Assembly (NCBI GenBank): GCA_047722305.1
Contig: JBDNYM010000039.1
Span: 1 to 23,186 of the forward strand
Direction of reading: 5' to 3'
DNA: 23,186 nt
DNA from: JAKVJE01 sp047722305
GTDB taxonomy: Bacteria; Actinomycetota; Actinomycetes; Actinomycetales; Microbacteriaceae
The notes below the pieces were generated by a model that saw only the letters and a list, made by a program, of their open reading frames with translations, was not told where the DNA came from and searched no databases. Below are positions 7,746-14,690 of this stretch, piece after piece (the stretch's first letter is position 1; the number at the start of each line of letters is the position of its first letter). The position numbers were made by a program, and so were the translations under genes.

Positions 7746-9146
7746 ATGTGGGTTCGGGGCGCGGCGCTGGCCGCCGCGGTCGTGATCTCCGTCGCGGGTT
7801 CTCCGCTCGCCGCCGCCTCGTCGGCGACGGAGATCTTCTCCCAGCCCTGGAATCGCGTCGCCGCTCCCATCACCTCCATCGACGCGCAGCGCCTGCCCGC
7901 GGCGCTCGTCGGCCGCATCCCGACCCAGGCCCAGGTGGCCCGTCCCGCTCGCGTCGTGCAGGTCGTGCCCCGGCGGGTGACGGAGTCCCCCCGGCAGACC
8001 TGCGAGCTGCCGGTCGCCGATCCCCGGCTCGGGTCGCCCGTGGTGCGGGTGGTGGACGAGCGCACCGGCCAGACGCTGTCGGAGGTCGATGCGCAGCATC
8101 CGGTGACCACGGCGTCCACCGCCAAGATCGTCACCGGGGCGGTGGCCCTGCGGGCGCTCGGGTCCCAGACGCGGCTGCGGACCACCGTCACGACCGACGC
8201 CACGCCCGGGCAGGTGGTGCTGGTGGGCGCCGGCGATGTGACGCTGTCGGCCCAGGACTCCAACTGGTACGGCGCCCCGAACGGCATCGCCCAGCTGGCC
8301 GGGCAGGTGCGCGACTGGAGCGCCCGCAGCGGCATCCCCGTCACCAGCGTGGCGGTGGATGCGGGTCTGTTCACCGGGTCCAGCTGGGCGCCGTCGTGGA
8401 AGAGCGAGTACTTCACCTCGGGGTCCCAGTCGCAGATCTCGGCGCTGACCCTGGACGGCGGGCGGGCCCATCCCGAGCAGGAATACTCCCAGCGCGTCGG
8501 CGACCCGGCGCAGGCGGCGGGGCAGGCCCTGGCGGCCGCCCTGGGCGTGCCGACCGACGCGGTCCCGACGGTGTCGGCCGCCGGCCGGCCGGTCATCGCC
8601 GCCGTCGAGAGCCCGACGATCGCCGACCAGGTGGGCTTCATGCTCCGGCACTCCGACAACACGCTGGCCGACACGCTGGGGCGGCTGGCGGCGGGGGCGG
8701 CCGGGAAGCCGCGCGACTTCGACTCGCTCACCGCCGCCTACGGGGTGTGGCTGCAGCGGCTCGGCGCCACGCTGGATGGGTCTACGTTCGCCGATGCGTC
8801 CGGGCTCTCCCACGACACGAAAGTCGCGCCGGAGCTGATTACCACCCTGCTGCGGCTGTCGGCGTCGGATGAGCAGGCGAGCGGAGTGTGGGGTCTGCTG
8901 GCGCGGGGGGATGACGACACCAGCACGCTGGAGCACCGCTTCGGCGGCTTGAGCGGCCAGCAACGGCACGACATCCGCGCCAAGACGGGCACGCTGGAAG
9001 ACGTCACGAGCCTCGCCGGGACCGTCCCCAACGCGAAAGGGCACCTGCTCGTCTTCTTCATCGGGGTCGAGGGGCCGACCAACTCCGCCGTCGTGCGGCA
9101 GGGCATCGACGCATTCGTGGCGCGGCTGGCGGCCTGCACGAACTGA
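7746..9146 (+). CDS. dacB: D-alanyl-D-alanine carboxypeptidase/endopeptidase, PBP4 (S13) family
   Basis: 466 aa low-molecular-weight penicillin-binding protein that trims or cleaves peptidoglycan peptides outside the membrane. The ATG at 7746 follows a GGGGGAAGG ribosome site. An N-terminal signal of about 25 residues ends in an Ala-rich cleavage region. The three active-site motifs are in order: S124-x-x-K127 (Ser-Thr-Ala-Lys), S303-D304-N305 and K413-Thr-Gly. The long spacing between the first and second motifs is typical of class C enzymes of the S13 family. In related genomes dacB is usually followed by tilS, hpt and ftsH. Those genes are not seen here. Confidence 0.94.
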   Translation: MWVRGAALAAAVVISVAGSPLAAASSATEIFSQPWNRVAAPITSIDAQRLPAALVGRIPTQAQVARPARVVQVVPRRVTESPRQTCELPVADPRLGSPVVRVVDERTGQTLSEVDAQHPVTTASTAKIVTGAVALRALGSQTRLRTTVTTDATPGQVVLVGAGDVTLSAQDSNWYGAPNGIAQLAGQVRDWSARSGIPVTSVAVDAGLFTGSSWAPSWKSEYFTSGSQSQISALTLDGGRAHPEQEYSQRVGDPAQAAGQALAAALGVPTDAVPTVSAAGRPVIAAVESPTIADQVGFMLRHSDNTLADTLGRLAAGAAGKPRDFDSLTAAYGVWLQRLGATLDGSTFADASGLSHDTKVAPELITTLLRLSASDEQASGVWGLLARGDDDTSTLEHRFGGLSGQQRHDIRAKTGTLEDVTSLAGTVPNAKGHLLVFFIGVEGPTNSAVVRQGIDAFVARLAACTN

Positions 9147-9244
9147 TCGGGCGCTGCGGCTCGTGCTTCTCAGGCTGCCCATACGGTCGGCCCAGAGCGC
9201 TCTCACGTCGCCTGGGTACCGTCGGGAGGGATCGGAGGTCAGAC

Positions 9245-9379
9245 ATGCGACCTGAGAATGAGACCCGGTGGGCCGGATCAGTGATGATTGTCCCCGTGCC
9301 GTTCGATCCGAACGACATTCGTCTCGCTGATATTGGCGGCGACGGCCCCGCTCCGTCGGCGGGGCCCGGCGGCGACTGA
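9245..9379 (+). CDS. Possible small protein, 44 aa, unknown
   Basis: ATG at 9245 preceded by a GGAGG ribosome site at good spacing. The 44-residue product has a Val-Pro-Val-Pro-Phe-Asp-Pro-Asn-Asp segment and ends in a Gly/Pro-rich tail. Not recognised. It could be the surviving N-terminus of a longer gene, because the downstream sequence stays open in another frame up to 9551. Support is limited to the ribosome site and codon style. Confidence 0.3.
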   Translation: MRPENETRWAGSVMIVPVPFDPNDIRLADIGGDGPAPSAGPGGD

Positions 9380-9548
9380 CCACTCGACCTCTCGGCGCCG
9401 CCGGCGTGCGCTCCCGCACGGTGATCGACTCGATCGCCGTGGCCTGGGGAGCGAAGATCGCCGCCGTTGAGCGGAACTCGCGGCGACTGGTGCCGTCGTC
9501 GAGAGCGATCGCTGTGCGGGAGCGTACGCACCCCGATCGTCCCGCAGG

Positions 9549-9665
9549 CTAGGCCCGCTGCGGGACTGGGGTGATGGCTGCGGAGGTGGAGGTGCCGATG
9601 GTGGCGGCGAGCAGTCCCCAGGGTGTGGACATGAGCAGGAGCGCCACGAGGTAGCCGACGGCCAT
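9549..9665 (-). CDS. Possible small membrane peptide or gene remnant, 38 aa
   Basis: From the ATG at 9665 the minus strand encodes 38 residues dominated by one hydrophobic stretch (Val-Gly-Tyr-Leu-Val-Ala-Leu-Leu-Leu onward), followed by a short Thr/Ser/Ala tail. An in-frame start further upstream gives 67 aa with a Pro/Arg-rich front. No close ribosome site is visible. It could be a single-pass membrane peptide or the end of a degraded transporter. Not recognised. Confidence 0.2.
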   Translation of the reverse strand: MAVGYLVALLLMSTPWGLLAATIGTSTSAAITPVPQRA

Positions 9666-9877
9666 GGCTGGCCGGACGGCGGCTCCTGGCCTCTGAGACG
9701 GGTCAGCCTGCGGGCGCCGGGGAAGGCCCTGGACGGATGGAGCCCGGAGCACCGGGGATCTGGCCGGGCTCGCCCGGATCGCTCGAGCGCTTCAATCACA
9801 GCCTGGAGGAGGCCTCCGGTCTGCGCTGGGAGGCGTGAGATGGGGCACGGTCGCCGTGCGCCGGGACGGAGCTCCGC

Positions 9878-10996
9878 TCAGTCGCCCCACACCTCCGCCG
9901 CGATGCGGAGGGTCGCGCGCAGCTTCGCCCACTGCTGGGCCTCGGTGAGCACGTTCCCCTCTTCGGTCGAGGCGAACCCGCACTGCGGGCTCAGGGCCAG
10001 CTGGTCGAGCGGGGCGAACTGCGCCGCCTCCCGGATGCGGGCCTTGATCGCGTCGGCGTCTTCGAGCTCTCCAGACTTCGAGGTGATGAGTCCGAGCACC
10101 ACGCGCCGCCCGTCGTGGGGCAGGAATCGCAGCGGCTCGAATCCTCCGGCCCGGTCGGTGTCGTACTCGAGGAAGAACCCGTCGTACGGCGTGCGTCCGA
10201 GCAGCTGCGGCGCGATCGGCTCGTAGCCGCCCGAGGCGATCCAGGTGGAGCGGAAGTTGCCGCGACACACGTGGGTCGTGATGGTCAGGTCGTCGGGCTT
10301 ATCGCGCAGGATCGCGGTCAGCAGGTCGGCGTACGCGTCGGCCAGCCCGTCGGTGTCGAGGCCGCGCTCGCGGGCGCGCTGCAGCTCAGTCTCGCTGCAC
10401 AGGTATGCCCAGGCGGTGTCGTCGAACTGCAGGTACCGGGCGCCCTCCGCGTAGAACGCGGCCACCGCATCCCGCCACGCCTGCGCGAGGTCGGCGAAGA
10501 GCGCGTCGCGATCGGCATACAGGCCGTGGGCGATGCTGTCGGGGGAGAGCCGGAAGTGCATGACGGTCGGGGCGGGGATGGTCTGCTTGGGAATGACGCC
10601 GGCGCCCACGCGATCGCGCAGGAACCGGAAGTGGCGCAGCATCGGATGTGCGGGGGTGAAGCGCACCGGCCCGGTGATCTGCACGGCGAGCGGTTTCGGC
10701 TTCGGCCCGTTGAACGCCATGCCCGAGTCCTGTTCGACGAGCTGGACCCCCTCCAGCCCGGCGAAGAAGTCGAAGTGCCAGTAGGCGCGTCGAAACTCGC
10801 CATCGGTCACGGCGTGCAGGCCGGCGTCCTCCTGCTCGCGGATGACCCGCTCGATCTCGCGGTCCTCGATGGCGCGCAGGGCGTCGTCGTCGAGCTCACC
10901 GCGGCCGTGGGCGGCCCGAGCGTCATGGATGGCCTGCGGGCGCAGCAGGCTGCCGACTTCGTCGGCTCGGAACGGAGGGGTACAGGATGCCGTCAT
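9878..10996 (-). CDS. Cobalamin-independent methionine synthase-like protein (MetE C-terminal domain family)
   Basis: 372 aa protein covering the catalytic half of MetE, as in the stand-alone YxjG/YxjH-type enzymes that transfer a methyl group to homocysteine or a related thiol. The four zinc ligands are present: H242 and C244 (His-Val-Cys), E277 (Phe-Phe-Leu-Glu-Tyr-Asp) and C339 (Pro-Gln-Cys-Gly-Phe). The N-terminal pterin-binding duplicate of full MetE is absent, so the methyl donor is uncertain. The ATG at 10996 gives an N-terminus entering directly into the conserved Phe-Arg-Ala-Asp-Glu-Val-Gly-Ser-Leu motif. An ATG at 11029 adds 11 residues without homology-like features. It is transcribed alone, with no convincing ribosome site. 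Confidence 0.88.
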   Translation of the reverse strand: MTASCTPPFRADEVGSLLRPQAIHDARAAHGRGELDDDALRAIEDREIERVIREQEDAGLHAVTDGEFRRAYWHFDFFAGLEGVQLVEQDSGMAFNGPKPKPLAVQITGPVRFTPAHPMLRHFRFLRDRVGAGVIPKQTIPAPTVMHFRLSPDSIAHGLYADRDALFADLAQAWRDAVAAFYAEGARYLQFDDTAWAYLCSETELQRARERGLDTDGLADAYADLLTAILRDKPDDLTITTHVCRGNFRSTWIASGGYEPIAPQLLGRTPYDGFFLEYDTDRAGGFEPLRFLPHDGRRVVLGLITSKSGELEDADAIKARIREAAQFAPLDQLALSPQCGFASTEEGNVLTEAQQWAKLRATLRIAAEVWGD

Positions 10997-11427
10997 GACG
11001 CCCAGTTCTATCAGCTCGCCCGGCGCCATGTCGCACCGTGTGACGAAGATCGACGAGGCGGAGGTCGATCGCCTGGCGGGGTGGACGACGTCGGCAGCGG
11101 TGGGATTCGGGACCCGTGCCGGCGGCACGCGGTCCGCGGTCCTCGTCATGGAACATCTCTCTCACCCGAAGTGCCGGACTGCTGATCAGGGCGGCAACCC
11201 GGCATCGAACCTCTGCACGCAAATACGGCGCGCCGAGGATTGATCCCGCGCTCTCGGAACGGGATCGGAGCCGGTCGATGTGAATGGGCCCGGAAGACGG
11301 AGAAGCAGCCTCAGCCAGCAGCTGGATAGCAGAATGCGCCTCTTGAACACCGTCATGAAGACCATGCCCAAGAGGCGCATCTCGCACGCTCCTAACGGCA
11401 GCGTTGCCGAGCCGTCGGCATCAGCTC
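10997..11427. other. Non-coding gap between the MetE-like gene and the surface-protein gene
   Basis: 431 bp between two minus-strand genes. It includes the MetE-like leader, a 7-bp inverted repeat (GATCCCG at 11242-11248 with CGGGATC at 11260-11266) and a 12-bp inverted repeat at 11334-11380. A 64-codon minus-strand ORF starts at 11380 with TTAGGAG upstream, but its product is not recognised. No riboswitch fold could be built by eye. Confidence 0.5.
11334..11380. repeat. 12-bp perfect inverted repeat, 23-nt loop
   Basis: ATGCGCCTCTTG (11334-11345) is repeated inverted as CAAGAGGCGCAT (11369-11380). It lies 48 bp beyond the stop of the surface-protein gene. It lacks a T-run on either strand, so it is not a standard intrinsic terminator. 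It may act as a 3' stabilising hairpin or a binding site. Confidence 0.75.
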
Positions 11428-14346
11428 CTAGCGGTGACGCCGACGCGCCGCCGCCACCGCACCGCCGCCGATGATCATCATCACGAGGCCGGCAGCACCG
11501 GCTGCCAGCAGCGAATCATCTGCACCTGTGCGGGGCAACTTCTGCGCCGCAGCTGCCGGCGTGCTCGGAGCAGCTGCCGGCGTGCTCGGAGCTGGCGCGA
11601 TTGCCGCGATAATGCCCGGCGCTGCAGGAGCCGGCGCGGGAACAGCCGGAGCCGGGTCCACGGGAGTCAGCGATGTCGAGACCGCAGCGGCAGCGATATT
11701 CGCGACCACCGGGTCCGTGCCAATCGCCTTGCCCGACGGGCCAACCGCCGTGCCCTGAGCCGTGTTGATCAGCGCTTCGCCATTAATGTCAGCAGCGGCA
11801 ACGGTGTACTTTGCCGTGCACGTCGTCTGCGCACCAACCGCCAACTTCGACGCAGCACACGTTGGGGTAACCCATGTGCCCTTACCGCCGGCCGGGCCAT
11901 TGTCGTTGACCCCGACCTTCGTCAACGCAACCGTGCCCGTGTTCCGCGCCACAAACGTGTACGTGATCACCTGGCCAGGCTTCGTCGCCAATGCCGTGTC
12001 GGCAGCCTTCGAGACCGTCAGCTGCGGCTTGTCGGGAACCGCGGGCGGAGGAGTCTGCGTACCCAGAGCAGCAGCAGCGTCGTTCGACGCCACCGACTTG
12101 CCATCAGGACCAATCCCCGCCGCCGTCGCCGTGTTCTTCAACGGCTGACCCGTCAGATCGCCGGCGATCACCGTATAGCTGGCCTTGAACGTCGCCGACT
12201 TCCCCGGAGCCAACGAAGCCACAGACGCGGGCGTTGCCGCAGACAGCTTGCCCTTGCCGGAGAACGTGCCCTCGTTGACCTTCACATCAGTCGCCGGGGC
12301 ATCACCCGTGTTGGCAACGGTGAACGTGTATTCAATCTTCTGACCAACCTTCGTCGCCAATGACGACGAAGCAGACTTCGCCAACGTCAGCTGCGGAGTC
12401 CCACTCGGAGCCGGCGCAACCACCGGAGCGGTCGGGCAACGTGCGCCATCAGCGAAGCTTGACTTTGGACCAGTCGACAACAGCGAAGCTGTCTTTGCCG
12501 TGGGATCCACGTCGTAGATGTTGCCTGTGCCGCCGTTCTGGCTGAAGAAGACATGCGTCGGATCAGCAAACGAAACACCATAGAACGACGTCGGACCACC
12601 GTTAGGAAGCCCGGCGACTACACCCAAATCGGTAATCTCATGGGTTGACGTATCAAATTTCACCAAGTGATTTGTCGAATCTGGAACCGTGTACAGTGTT
12701 CCGTCAAGGTATGACCAGTCAGAACCGATGACATTGCCCTTGCCAGCAATATCTCCAGAGGTGACGAGTGTTGCGTCGTCTGTTGAGTCGGGAGCAGGAA
12801 GCTTGATCTCGAACCACTTTGCATTGGTGTTCGTCGCGCTCGTCGCAGTCGCTACCCATAGGTTACCGCTGGCATCAACATCACCAGTGACCAGCTTCGT
12901 GGCATCAGCAACCGGAACGGTATACCCGAGACCCTGGGTTACCCCATCTGAGCCAATGCGTACAACTTCACCATTAGCGCTGTTCACACCGTAAACGTAA
13001 TTATCTTTTACGTTGTAGCCGACAGCATTCACGTCGGTATCTGCCTTGGCGAATGCACCCGAGTTACCTGACTTCAGATCGACATTGGTGATCGTCGACT
13101 TGGCGTCGCTACCCTCGACGTGGAAGATGTACCCATCGCTCGAGCACTTCCATGCAGCAGGCGTACCGGCAACAGCCGTAGCCTTGAGCGTCGCCGAAGG
13201 CGTACCGACGAGGCCCTGGGGGCTCGTCACGACGTTCGTGAAGTCGCCGGCCTTCGTCGGAACGACGTCTACCGATACATCACACGTCTGCGCACCCTTC
13301 GCAATCGTGCCCGACGTGATATCGATCTTCGAAGCATCAGCGTCGGCCTTCACCTCGGCAGCGGCACAGGTCGTCTTCACGTTCGGCGTCGCAGCGACGG
13401 TCATGCCCTCAGGCAGATTGTCCGTGAACGACCAGCCAGCCTTCGCTGCGAGTTCGCTCGTGTTCACGACGGTGAAGTTCACCGTGGTCGGCTGACCAAC
13501 CTCCACGCTGTCGTCCTTGAACGACTTCACGAGTGTAGGTGTGGCATCATAGAATCGCAGATTGTCGAACGCGAAATCGTTACCCCAACCGTTGCCAGTC
13601 TGATTCCTCACAATGTATTCAGCAGTACCATCGGCAGGCGCCAGATAACTCGGACCCGTATAACTGCCAACCGCACCCGGAGCACCGTTCGGGGTATTCG
13701 TTGTCGTTGCTCCGTTGCACGCCACGACAGGGTTGCCGCTAAACCAGATATTGCCGTCACCCTGTTTGATGCCGAAGTCGAGTTTCGAGTGGTTCGGAGC
13801 CGAGTTGCCGCAGTTCATCTCGGCGACAGAAATACCTGATACGTAGAAGTGCCCTTTCTTGAGCTGCAATTTACTGCCTTGCGACTCGCTGAGGATGAGG
13901 TTATCGGCGCCATTCGCTGCTGTGTACGCAGACACGGCATGGTTATCGTCACCACCCAACGATTTCGCCATCCATTGCAAGTTGGCATACGTTGAGCCTT
14001 CATCAGCGCAACTGTTACTGGGCGCCTGACTGAAGTCGGCACCTTTCCCCTGAACAATCAGGCCATTGCACGCCTTCGGATCGAACCAGAAGGGAGCGGC
14101 CGTATACGTCGTGCCTTTTTCGCCGACGTAGTCCTTCACCGGGATAACTGTGTTCGTGACCGCATGCTCAAAATTCTCTTCGAACAGGAGCGTCGGATCC
14201 TTCGGTGTCGAAGTTGTCGGCGCATCGTCTGCAGCCGCATGCGGAGCGGTCGCTGTCGCAGTAAATGCCGCGACCGATCCTCCCCCGACGGCCAGCGCGA
14301 GCGCTGCGGCAACAGCTGCACCCCGCAAGAATTTTATCTTCGTCAT
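11428..14346 (-). CDS. LPRTG-anchored cell-surface protein with DUF11-like domains and a beta-propeller-like region
   Basis: 972 aa secreted protein. It has a signal peptide of about 38 residues, a lectin-like or adhesin-like N-terminal domain (about 45-265, ending in Asp-Asn-Leu-Arg-Phe-Tyr), and a first DUF11-like Ig domain (about 268-395). A region of short repeats resembling a DUF6923 beta-propeller follows (about 402-630), then two further DUF11-like repeats (about 645-765 and 770-890) and a Pro/Ala-rich wall spacer. The sortase signal is LPRTG at 937-941, followed by a hydrophobic helix and a basic tail. A class E-type or general sortase would attach it to peptidoglycan. The gene is visibly poorer in GC than topA or dacB, especially in its 5' half, which suggests horizontal acquisition. 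It is divergent from the fused sigma-factor gene. Confidence 0.92.
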   Translation of the reverse strand: MTKIKFLRGAAVAAALALAVGGGSVAAFTATATAPHAAADDAPTTSTPKDPTLLFEENFEHAVTNTVIPVKDYVGEKGTTYTAAPFWFDPKACNGLIVQGKGADFSQAPSNSCADEGSTYANLQWMAKSLGGDDNHAVSAYTAANGADNLILSESQGSKLQLKKGHFYVSGISVAEMNCGNSAPNHSKLDFGIKQGDGNIWFSGNPVVACNGATTTNTPNGAPGAVGSYTGPSYLAPADGTAEYIVRNQTGNGWGNDFAFDNLRFYDATPTLVKSFKDDSVEVGQPTTVNFTVVNTSELAAKAGWSFTDNLPEGMTVAATPNVKTTCAAAEVKADADASKIDITSGTIAKGAQTCDVSVDVVPTKAGDFTNVVTSPQGLVGTPSATLKATAVAGTPAAWKCSSDGYIFHVEGSDAKSTITNVDLKSGNSGAFAKADTDVNAVGYNVKDNYVYGVNSANGEVVRIGSDGVTQGLGYTVPVADATKLVTGDVDASGNLWVATATSATNTNAKWFEIKLPAPDSTDDATLVTSGDIAGKGNVIGSDWSYLDGTLYTVPDSTNHLVKFDTSTHEITDLGVVAGLPNGGPTSFYGVSFADPTHVFFSQNGGTGNIYDVDPTAKTASLLSTGPKSSFADGARCPTAPVVAPAPSGTPQLTLAKSASSSLATKVGQKIEYTFTVANTGDAPATDVKVNEGTFSGKGKLSAATPASVASLAPGKSATFKASYTVIAGDLTGQPLKNTATAAGIGPDGKSVASNDAAAALGTQTPPPAVPDKPQLTVSKAADTALATKPGQVITYTFVARNTGTVALTKVGVNDNGPAGGKGTWVTPTCAASKLAVGAQTTCTAKYTVAAADINGEALINTAQGTAVGPSGKAIGTDPVVANIAAAAVSTSLTPVDPAPAVPAPAPAAPGIIAAIAPAPSTPAAAPSTPAAAAQKLPRTGADDSLLAAGAAGLVMMIIGGGAVAAARRRHR

Positions 14347-14485
14347 CTTTCTCTTTCTTTATGGTTTGTGAAGAACGTGCCGAGGCGACAGCGCTGCAGA
14401 ACAGCACCGTACCGGCAGACCCCCACCGCGAGCGTTCCGGGTTCAAAGAGAAGAACCCGACCAAAGACAATGCAACCGACACACG

Positions 14486-14525
14486 CCTCTACCTATTGAG
14501 AGCGCTTCCAAGGGCTAAAGTGACG
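14486..14525 (-). promoter_or_regulatory. Two-box promoter-like element of the surface-protein gene
   Basis: Read on the minus strand: CGTCACTTT (14525-14517), 20 nt, then ATAGGTAGAGG (14496-14486). The sigma-factor gene carries the same pair of boxes in the other orientation with 19 nt between them. The spacing suits -35/-10 recognition by an alternative sigma factor, and both elements point at their own gene. The leader to the ATG at 14346 is about 139 nt. Confidence 0.55.
14496..14511. promoter_or_regulatory. LacI-family-like operator palindrome
   Basis: TTGAGAGCGCTTCCAA matches the perfect palindrome TTGGAAGCGCTTCCAA at 14 of 16 positions, centred on AGCGCT. That core is typical of LacI-family operators in actinobacteria. 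It fills most of the spacer between the two boxes of the surface-gene promoter, the position expected for a repressor that blocks RNA polymerase. No LacI-type gene lies in the window. Confidence 0.4.
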
Positions 14526-14601
14526 AGCATCGGCGTGTTCCGTGGTGAAAGCCCGTTCACGAAGACGAGGCGTAAAGATTTCAACAGAGATTTTCATTTT
14601 G

Positions 14602-14640
14602 CGTCACTTTCGGCTCCATCTGGACTCATATAAGTTGAGG
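14602..14640 (+). promoter_or_regulatory. Two-box promoter-like element of the fused sigma-factor gene
   Basis: CGTCACTTT (14602-14610), 19 nt, then ATAAGTTGAGG (14630-14640), about 50 nt before the ATG at 14691. It shares both boxes with the divergent surface-gene element, differing only at two positions of the second box. This suggests the same sigma factor reads both, possibly the one encoded downstream. Confidence 0.55.
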
Positions 14641-14690
14641 GGTATTTACGTCTGGCCACTGTGGCCTGGACTCCTGGCTTGGAGAGAGTG

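Larger units (their letters stand above)
9147..9877. other. Sparse region between dacB and the MetE-like gene
   Basis: 731 bp without a convincing conserved gene. It holds a short ORF with a strong ribosome site (9245-9379), an in-frame open stretch on the plus strand at about 9400-9551, a short minus-strand ORF with a hydrophobic segment (9549-9665), and a 33-codon plus-strand ORF (9737-9838). None is recognised. The region looks like decayed gene remnants or a rearrangement scar rather than regulatory DNA. No tRNA, transposon end or terminator was seen. Confidence 0.5.
14347..14690. other. Divergent promoter region of the surface-protein and sigma-factor genes
   Basis: 344 bp of AT-richer DNA. 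It carries two oppositely oriented copies of a two-box motif (see the separate promoter entries), a LacI-like palindrome within one of them, and a 7-bp hairpin at 14438-14459 (CGGGTTC/GAACCCG, 8-nt loop) in the surface-gene leader. The surface-gene leader would be about 140 nt long, unusually long for this genome. Confidence 0.6.

Noticed and set aside
11190..11225. GGCAACC sequence resembling a SAM riboswitch core upstream of the MetE-like gene
   Set aside because: It is on the strand opposite to the gene, and no supporting helices can be paired.
11428..14346. Plus-strand open frames inside the surface-protein gene
   Set aside because: Shadows of the minus-strand gene, which has a signal peptide, domain series and LPRTG anchor.
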